This document shows, one piece after another, positions 32,279 to 37,790 of a stretch of 37,790 nucleotides of DNA. Origin of the DNA: Pirellulales bacterium. Its GTDB lineage: Bacteria > Planctomycetota > Planctomycetia > Pirellulales > Thermoguttaceae. The translations under genes and the position numbers were made by a program. Location: assembly GCA_013360685.1 (NCBI GenBank), contig JABWBD010000022.1:1-37790 (forward strand). The letters are read 5' to 3'. Each line of letters begins with the position of its first letter. Within the stretch, counting starts at the first letter, position 1. Below the pieces are notes generated by a model that searched no databases, was not told the DNA's origin, and worked only from the letters and a program-made list of their open reading frames with translations.

Positions 32279-33679
32279 ATGATCGAGCGAGTGTGGGCCG
32301 CGGCGAGTGCGCTTTTGCCGAAAGGGCGGCTGGCCCGCAGCGCCCTGGTCGTGTCGTCGGGACATGTCGCCGGCTACGCCGTCATGCTGCTGGCCACGCC
32401 CCTCCTCACGCGTCTGTATTCGCCGGCGGATTTCGGCGTCTACGCCGTCTATACGTCGCTCATTGCAATGCTGGGCCTGGTAAGCATGGCCTGCTATGAG
32501 GCGGCCATCCCATTGCCGGAAGACGACCGGACGGCCCACGGCCTCGTGCTGCTCTCGCTGGGGATCTGCCTTGTCACCGCCTCGGGCATGGCAGTCGTCA
32601 TCCGGTTTGGCGGCGAGACGCTGTTGGGGCGGCTTCAGGCGGGCGAGCTGGCCGGGCTGTTTCCCTTGTTTGCGGTGCAGCTTATCGGTTCGGGGAGTTG
32701 TGAGACACTGACCAACTGGTTCGTCCGAAGCGGCCGGTTCGCGCCGATCGCGCGCGTGCGGCTTGCCGCCAGCGTGGTCAATGCGTCGGTGCAGATTGCC
32801 CTGGCCTTTCTGACCTGTGGGGCGGTGGGGCTGGTGGCGGGATCGGCGGCCGGGGCCGTCGTCGGAGGCGGATACCTGCTGGTTCTCTTTTTCGGCGCGT
32901 GGAGCCCGCGCAGCGCCTCGGCAGCGGACGTCTGGAATGCGGCGGTCCGTTATCGGAGGTTTCCACAGCTCTCGATGCCCTCGACGCTGCTGCATCGCAC
33001 CGCCATTCTGCTTCCGCCCTTGGCGCTAGCGTCGCTTTACGACTCGCAGGTCGTGGGCTGGTACGGGCTGGCCCAGCGTGCGCTGATTGTCCCGTTGAGC
33101 CTCATCGGCCCGCCGCTTTCGCGAGTCTATCTCGCCGAGGCATCCCGGTTACACCGCGAGGGGCTTGGCCGGCTCCGGCGGCTGTTCCTGAGGACGGCGG
33201 AAAAGCAGCTCCTCTACGCGGGACTGCCTCTGTTGGTGCTGGTGCTTGCCGCGCCGGCCTTGTTCGCGGTCGCCTTCGGGGAGCCGTGGCGCGAGGCGGG
33301 CGTGTACTGCCAGATGGTCTTTCCTATGCTCCTGTTGTTCATTATTGCCAGCGTGCTGGCTGCGACGTTGGACGTGCTCGAACGGCAGGACCTGCAGTTG
33401 CTTCGATCGACGGTGTCGCTGGGTTTGATGATGGTGGGACTGATCGTACCCTGGTGGCTCGCGGCGCCGCCGCGAGTTGCGGTCGCCGCCCTGAGCGGGG
33501 CTGGCTCTGCCGGATACTTGCTGACACTGTGGCTCGTATGGCGGGCGATCCCGCGCGACCGTCTCCCGCAAGAGGCGGCGCCGGGCGTCGATCGAGGCCC
33601 CCGCGAAGCGCCGTTCGAGCCATCGCAGCGTGGTCTGACTGCCTCCTCCGTGAGCGTTTCGGTGGGTTCCCATGACTAA
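32279..33679 (+). CDS. Polysaccharide flippase (Wzx/MATE-like)
   Basis: 466 residues, ATG 32279 with GGAGAAGGG just upstream; the frame is open earlier but without membrane-protein character. Opens 'ALVVSSGHVAGYAVMLLATP' and 'LLTRLYSPADFGVYAVYTSL', the conserved start of the oligosaccharide flippase family, and has ~12 hydrophobic helices to residue ~435, with 'FPQLSMPSTLLHR' in the middle and 'LPLLVLVLAAPALFAVAFGE' later. It moves lipid-linked oligosaccharide across the inner membrane. The end overlaps the next gene by eight bases, implying coupling with the O-antigen ligase/polymerase. Confidence 0.9.
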   Translation: MIERVWAAASALLPKGRLARSALVVSSGHVAGYAVMLLATPLLTRLYSPADFGVYAVYTSLIAMLGLVSMACYEAAIPLPEDDRTAHGLVLLSLGICLVTASGMAVVIRFGGETLLGRLQAGELAGLFPLFAVQLIGSGSCETLTNWFVRSGRFAPIARVRLAASVVNASVQIALAFLTCGAVGLVAGSAAGAVVGGGYLLVLFFGAWSPRSASAADVWNAAVRYRRFPQLSMPSTLLHRTAILLPPLALASLYDSQVVGWYGLAQRALIVPLSLIGPPLSRVYLAEASRLHREGLGRLRRLFLRTAEKQLLYAGLPLLVLVLAAPALFAVAFGEPWREAGVYCQMVFPMLLLFIIASVLAATLDVLERQDLQLLRSTVSLGLMMVGLIVPWWLAAPPRVAVAALSGAGSAGYLLTLWLVWRAIPRDRLPQEAAPGVDRGPREAPFEPSQRGLTASSVSVSVGSHD

Positions 33680-34985
33680 CGCACGGCTTTGGATCGGATT
33701 CCTGTTGGCCTTCTACATGATCGTCGGGCGCTGGAGCCTTGCGCGGATCAACGATGAATTCGAGACGAACTACTACCTTCAGCCGCGGCTTTGGGCAGTG
33801 ATTGCCCTGGCGGCCGTCGTCTTGATCGACCAGTCGAGCGCCCGGTGGCGGAAAGCTCGTCGGAATCCCGACAGGCCGCGCATGGGAGCCTTGACCGCGG
33901 CGATGATCGCGTACTTCGTCTACTTGATCATCACGGCGTCCTGGGCGCCCGATAGCGAGATGGCGGAGAAAAAGGCGTTCGATCAAGTCCTCAGCGCCGC
34001 CGTTGCGGGACTTGTGTTTCTCGCCTTTCGCGGCGACAACGCGGAATCGCGCCGCACGGAATTCTGGAAAGGGTTTGCGATCCTGGCCGGCCTGCTCGCT
34101 TTGGCGAGTCTCGTGGGAACGCAATCGGAACGGTTTCGGGCTTTGGGCGGTGGCCCCAATACGTTCGGGCGCAACATGGGCTTGATGGTGCTGTCGGGAC
34201 TCTACCTGTCGCGCGTGTACCGGACGAAAATCCTCTGGTCGATCTGGTGGCTGACTGCCGCCGTCGGTGTTCTCCTCGTGCTGCTTTCCGGCTCGCGCGG
34301 AGCGATGCTGTCTTTGGCAGTGTCGGCCAGCGTGTTTCAGGTCATCGACCGGCAGCCGCTGAGCAAGAAGGTGGTTCTCTTCGCGGCAGCCTCGCTCGTG
34401 GGGGCTGCGATCGTCACGCAGACCGAAATCGGAGTTCGGGCCCAAGAGATGTTCGTCGGGCGAGTCCTGCACCTGACGGTCGAGCAACAGCATACCTCGG
34501 GCCGTGCGGAGATTTGGGCCGAGTCGTTCCGTATCGGCATGGAATCGCCGATTTTCGGCGCCGGACTAAACGCGGTGCAGGCGGAAATCATGCGTTATCC
34601 GCACAACATCTTCCTGGAGGCGTTCGGCGAGGGCGGGCTCGTGGGGCTCGCGTTGCTGTTGCTGGTCCTCTTCCTGGGAGGGATAAGACTGGTCCGGATC
34701 CGTCGGCGACTGAATACCGCCACCGTGGCTGCCTTTGTCCACACCCTCGTTGCCGCGCAGTTCAGCGGAAACATGTTCGACAGCCGGGGCGTGTTCCTCC
34801 TCCTGATGCTGGGGATCATTCCCACATCGCTGCAGGCCACCGTCAAGAAGGGTAAGCGAGCAACGGCCGGCGCGTTGCAATCCCCGCACGTAGGGAGCTC
34901 ACTCGCCGGCACGGTCTCCGCCCAGGCCGCCTGGCCGATTGCGGCGCGAGAGACGCTATCGGCCGAGGCAGCAAACCGGCATTGA
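33672..34985 (+). CDS. O-antigen ligase / polymerase family membrane protein
   Basis: 437 residues, ATG 33672 within the end of the flippase gene. About ten membrane helices. The Wzy_C/WaaL region is visible: 'LLSGSRGAMLSLAVSAS' and the periplasmic loop 'GRAEIWAESFRIGMESPIFG' ending in 'YPHNIFLEAFGEGGLVGLAL', with the conserved R and H residues expected in WaaL/Wzy enzymes. It would polymerise the glycan exported by the flippase or attach it to a lipid or protein acceptor. Ligase and polymerase cannot be told apart from sequence by eye. The last ~50 residues are a soluble alanine-rich tail. No glycosyltransferase is adjacent, so the pathway is scattered. Confidence 0.88.
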   Translation: MTNARLWIGFLLAFYMIVGRWSLARINDEFETNYYLQPRLWAVIALAAVVLIDQSSARWRKARRNPDRPRMGALTAAMIAYFVYLIITASWAPDSEMAEKKAFDQVLSAAVAGLVFLAFRGDNAESRRTEFWKGFAILAGLLALASLVGTQSERFRALGGGPNTFGRNMGLMVLSGLYLSRVYRTKILWSIWWLTAAVGVLLVLLSGSRGAMLSLAVSASVFQVIDRQPLSKKVVLFAAASLVGAAIVTQTEIGVRAQEMFVGRVLHLTVEQQHTSGRAEIWAESFRIGMESPIFGAGLNAVQAEIMRYPHNIFLEAFGEGGLVGLALLLLVLFLGGIRLVRIRRRLNTATVAAFVHTLVAAQFSGNMFDSRGVFLLLMLGIIPTSLQATVKKGKRATAGALQSPHVGSSLAGTVSAQAAWPIAARETLSAEAANRH

Positions 34986-35064
34986 CTTGCGGACGTTCTT
35001 TTCCTACCCTCTGCTCCCCTATTTCGGGTCAGTCCAAGCGGCTCCGCCTGCAAGGGAACTCCCG

Positions 35065-37125
35065 ATGGCTACCAGCCTATCGAATCTGCGGTTTCGGGCA
35101 TCGAAAGCCCTGGTCATTGTCGCGATGGTGTTTGCGCCGGCCATCAGCGGTTGTGCATCGACGAAGATGGCAAATCTGCGGTCGGTGCCGCATAGTCCGC
35201 TGGTCGAACGGCTCCAACTTACCGCGCGCGGAGGGCCGAAACCGAGCGAGCGGACCGTCCAGTTCCTGCGGGTCTACGATTTGCCGAGCAGCCTCGACGG
35301 GGATTCCCGGCCGTTGTTGGAGAAGATCCAGAAGATCATCGACCGCGATCCCTCGGCCGACAAGATCTACGCCGCCGCGGAGCTGAGCTATCTGGCGGCC
35401 AAAAAAGTCGAAGAGCACGACAAGCGGCTCGCCCTGGACTTCTACGGGGCGTCGGTCCTCCATGCCTACCAGTACCTCTTCGACCCGCGGTTCGCCCGGA
35501 TCCGCAACCCCTACGATCCGCAGTTCCGGGGCGCCTGCGACCTCTACAACGGAGCGCTGGAAGAAGGGCTGCGGATCGTCATCAAGCAGGATGGCCTGGT
35601 CCCTGGGCAGACCCACAAGATCGAAACGGCCGGCGGGCGATGGGACATCACGTGCGTCCGCCGGGGCGGGCAATGGCAGAACGAGGATTTTGGGCGCTTC
35701 GAGTTTGTGTCGGACTACGAGATCAGTGGGTTGAAGAACCACTACCAGGCCTACGGGCTGGGTGTGCCGCTGATCGCCGTCCGCAAGAAGGAGGGCTACG
35801 AGGGGGCACCTGCGGCGGCGAGGTTTTACCCCACGGGGCTCAGTTTCCCCGTCACGGCATTCTTGCGGCCGATCCCCGAACAACTGCCCACCGCAACGGA
35901 CAGCCAGGTGCGACGCCACGGGCTGATCGAACTGTACGACCCGACTTCGGTGGAAGACGTGGCCGTAGGCGATCTCCACGTGCCGCTGGAAAGCGACCTG
36001 ACCACGCCGTTGGCCTATTTCCTCTCTGATCCGAGCTTCGACAGCCTGGCCACCGACGGCCTGCTGCATCCCGAGCGGCTCCTGGCGGGCGTTGCCGATC
36101 AACGGGCGCCCGTGGGACTGTACATGATTCAGCCCTATGAACCGGGCAAGATCCCGGTGCTGCTGGTCCACGGGCTCTGGTCCAGCCCGATGACCTGGAT
36201 GCAGATGTTCAACGATCTCCGCGCGTCGTCCCAGATCCGCGACCACTACCAGTTCTGGTTCTACCTCTACGCCACCGCCCAACCCTTCTGGATCACCGCG
36301 GCCGAGATGCGCCGCGATCTGAACGAGACGCGGCAGATCCTCGACCCCGACCGGCAGGAAGCCGCCTTGGACCAGATGGTGCTCGTCGGGCACAGCATGG
36401 GCGGACTGGTCTCGCGGCTGCAGACGATCGACAGCCGCGACGACTTCTGGAAGATCGTCAGCGACCAGCCGTTCGAAAACGTGAAGGCCGATCTCGAAGT
36501 GAAGAACCGGCTGGCCAAGTGCTTCTTCTTCCAGCCCAATCCGTCGATCCGCCGGGTCGTTACGATCGGCACCCCGCACCGCGGCAGCAAGTTTGCCAAC
36601 CAGACCACGCAGTGGCTCGCGGGCCAGCTCATCAACTTGCCGGCCAAGCTCGTGCAGGGGCGCGAGCAAGTGGTCCGCGACAATCCGGAAGTCTTCCGCG
36701 ACAGCACCATGCTGGAAATCAACACGAGCATCGACTCGCTCTCGCCCCAGTCGCCGGTCTTCCCCGTGATGCTTGCCGCGTATCGGGCGCCCTGGGTGAA
36801 GTACCACAACATCATCGGGCTAGTGCCGGAAAAAGGCCTGACCGGCTGGCTGGCCGCCGGTACGGACGGCGTGGTCTCTCAAGCGAGCGCCCACATGGAC
36901 GATGTCGTCTCCGAAATCATGGTGCCGGCCGACCACACCACAGTCCACGCCCATCCGCTGGCCGTCTTGGAAGTAAAACGCATTCTCCTGGAGCACCTGG
37001 CCGAGCTCCGCGGCGAGATCGGCGATCCACAGGTCCGTATGGCCGGCGGCGGGGCCGCCGGCTCCGCGGACGCTTCTGCCGGACCGGCACCTCAGCCCCC
37101 CACGGTCGTCCTGCCGGTTCGATAG
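35065..37125 (+). CDS. Lipoprotein alpha/beta hydrolase
   Basis: 686 residues, ATG 35065 with AAGGGA upstream. Lipobox 'AISGC' (Cys30) anchors it to a membrane. Residues ~60-350 are a helical and beta region without a named domain ('ADKIYAAAELSYLAAKKVEE', 'PYDPQFRGACDLYNGALEEG'). The hydrolase domain starts 'KIPVLLVHGLWSSPMTW' (~residue 361), with nucleophile Ser444 in GHSMGG and the likely catalytic histidine in 'ADHTTVHAHPLAV'. 'VVTIGTPHRGS' is typical of PGAP1-like/lipase-like members. A lipid or ester substrate is likely but unknown. It starts 79 bases after the ligase gene, so co-transcription is possible. Confidence 0.88.
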   Translation: MATSLSNLRFRASKALVIVAMVFAPAISGCASTKMANLRSVPHSPLVERLQLTARGGPKPSERTVQFLRVYDLPSSLDGDSRPLLEKIQKIIDRDPSADKIYAAAELSYLAAKKVEEHDKRLALDFYGASVLHAYQYLFDPRFARIRNPYDPQFRGACDLYNGALEEGLRIVIKQDGLVPGQTHKIETAGGRWDITCVRRGGQWQNEDFGRFEFVSDYEISGLKNHYQAYGLGVPLIAVRKKEGYEGAPAAARFYPTGLSFPVTAFLRPIPEQLPTATDSQVRRHGLIELYDPTSVEDVAVGDLHVPLESDLTTPLAYFLSDPSFDSLATDGLLHPERLLAGVADQRAPVGLYMIQPYEPGKIPVLLVHGLWSSPMTWMQMFNDLRASSQIRDHYQFWFYLYATAQPFWITAAEMRRDLNETRQILDPDRQEAALDQMVLVGHSMGGLVSRLQTIDSRDDFWKIVSDQPFENVKADLEVKNRLAKCFFFQPNPSIRRVVTIGTPHRGSKFANQTTQWLAGQLINLPAKLVQGREQVVRDNPEVFRDSTMLEINTSIDSLSPQSPVFPVMLAAYRAPWVKYHNIIGLVPEKGLTGWLAAGTDGVVSQASAHMDDVVSEIMVPADHTTVHAHPLAVLEVKRILLEHLAELRGEIGDPQVRMAGGGAAGSADASAGPAPQPPTVVLPVR

Positions 37126-37179
37126 GCAAGAGGTCTTGCTTCCACCCACATCCGGGGGCCCCTTTCCTCGCGGCCGCCT

Positions 37180-37374
37180 CCGGGGACCACCTACCGCGAA
37201 ACCGACGAGATCGGGCTCTCGGTGACAAACGGCCGCGTTCACATGCATGACCTGCAGGCAACGATCCTCCACCTGCTCGGCCTGGACCATGCCAGGCTGA
37301 CGTTCCGGTTCCAGGGCCGTGATTTCCGGCTGACGGACGTGGCGGGCAACGTCGTTCACGAGATCCTGGCGTGA
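37180..37374 (+). pseudogene. C-terminal remnant of a DUF1501 protein
   Basis: The frame ending at TGA 37372-37374 reads '[13 protein letters not shown]', '[16 protein letters not shown]', '[15 protein letters not shown]' and 'VVHEILA', the strongly conserved end of DUF1501 (sulfatase-like) proteins of planctomycetes. The upstream ~400 residues are absent and no start signal is present. Its last 19 bases overlap the end of the convergent alcohol dehydrogenase gene. Confidence 0.75.
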
Positions 37375-37790
37375 GTCTCCGGCGCAGCCCCCAGCACCTG
37401 GCGGAACAGTTCCGCGAGGATCTCCCGGTCGACTTTCCGAGGATTGAACGGGAGGACGACCGCGGTGCTTTCGTAGGCATTATCGACGAGCCGCTCGATC
37501 AAGTGGTCCGGGGCATCGACCGGGATCTCGACTTTCTGCGGCAGGCCGACCGAATGCAGGAGATCAGTGATCTCGCCCACGAAACGCGATGCCCGCGATG
37601 CTTCCGAATCGCCCGCGATGCCACAGCACTCGGCCAGCTCGGCATATTCCGCCTGGCAGCGGTCGGCGTTGAACCGCAGGTGGACGGGCGTGCCGGCGGC
37701 AACCGCTTCGCCGTGCGGCGTGCCCAGCACGGCGCCCAAGGCGTGGGCCAGGGCATGGTTCACGACTACGCCCGCGGCGGAGAAGGCGGC
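37356..37790 (-). CDS. Iron-type alcohol dehydrogenase, C-terminal part (truncated by window edge)
   Basis: The frame is open to the end of the window; 144 codons are visible and the N-terminal NAD-binding part lies outside. '[20 protein letters not shown]' is the iron-binding helix pair of group III alcohol dehydrogenases (two histidines plus the HG motif), followed by '[20 protein letters not shown]' and '[12 protein letters not shown]', the usual C-terminal helical domain. It oxidises or reduces an alcohol/aldehyde or polyol with NAD(P). Substrate unknown. Confidence 0.85.
   Translation of the reverse strand, partial: AAFSAAGVVVNHALAHALGAVLGTPHGEAVAAGTPVHLRFNADRCQAEYAELAECCGIAGDSEASRASRFVGEITDLLHSVGLPQKVEIPVDAPDHLIERLVDNAYESTAVVLPFNPRKVDREILAELFRQVLGAAPETHARIS

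Noticed and set aside
36820..37359. Minus-strand 179-codon frame opposite the hydrolase end and DUF1501 remnant.
   Set aside because: It is antisense to two recognisable plus-strand sequences and has no motif of its own.
1..37790. CRISPR arrays, tRNA or rRNA genes, insertion sequences, prophage genes.
   Set aside because: No regularly spaced direct repeats, tRNA-like cloverleaf, rRNA segments, transposase, integrase or phage structural genes were seen. The ~37-base periodic repeats at 5021-5125 have no unique spacers of CRISPR size.

Overview
The window looks like a GC-rich planctomycete chromosome (Pirellulales-like). Supporting families are two prepilin-like DUF1559 proteins, a DUF1501 remnant, an Lpg1974-type outer-membrane barrel, a secreted parallel beta-helix protein, large secreted beta-propellers, a small planctomycete-type protein ending in an 'IYRLAYEQA' motif, and many palindromic repeats. 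There is no tRNA, rRNA, CRISPR array, transposase or prophage that I can support.

Layout. 1-1754: the end of a type IV pilus / type II secretion inner-membrane module (PilM-PilN and PilO-PilP fusions). 1844-4039 (-): secreted beta-helix protein. 4197-6665: a decayed repeat-protein fragment, a PQQ-type beta-propeller whose 5' end is filled with palindromic repeats, and an HNH endonuclease remnant. 6966-8579: a GAF-AAA+-Fis sigma-54 activator. 9091-15442 (-): a sulfate uptake and cysteine synthesis operon, read as cysK, sbp, cysT, cysW, cysA, yezD-like, cysK. 16097-17759: a BON-domain protein, a 78-residue protein and a 156-residue protein with 30 cysteines. 17841-23107: a partly duplicated block with a CcbP-like protein, two DUF1559 genes, a stand-alone winged-helix regulator and a small lipoprotein. 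23334-26968: an xseA remnant, an outer-membrane barrel and an FHA-GAF-PP2C phosphatase. 27398-31865: a secreted propeller, a 7-bladed lactonase and an amidase. 32279-34985: O-antigen flippase and ligase/polymerase. 35065-37125: a lipoprotein alpha/beta hydrolase. 37180-37790: a DUF1501 remnant and the 3' part of an iron-type alcohol dehydrogenase.

The most interesting signal is regulatory. Sigma-54 (-24/-12) promoter matches with exact GG/GC spacing lie correctly placed and oriented in front of the sulfate operon (15673-15688), the second DUF1559 gene (21213-21228) and the winged-helix gene (20816-20831). Weaker matches precede the activator gene itself, the first DUF1559 gene and the FHA-phosphatase gene. 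An activator of sigma-54 RNA polymerase is encoded next to the 3' end of the sulfate operon. I infer a local sigma-54 circuit that may link sulfur assimilation with a DUF1559 surface/pseudopilin module. The connection to this particular activator is not proven.

A second theme is palindromes. Perfect 11-13 bp stems sit in the sulfate operon leader, after the cysteine-rich gene, between DUF1559 and its lipoprotein gene, and after the lactonase gene. A 9+6 bp hairpin separates sbp from cysT. A twin-hairpin element precedes the flippase, and a hairpin repeat has been inserted into the PQQ propeller reading frame.
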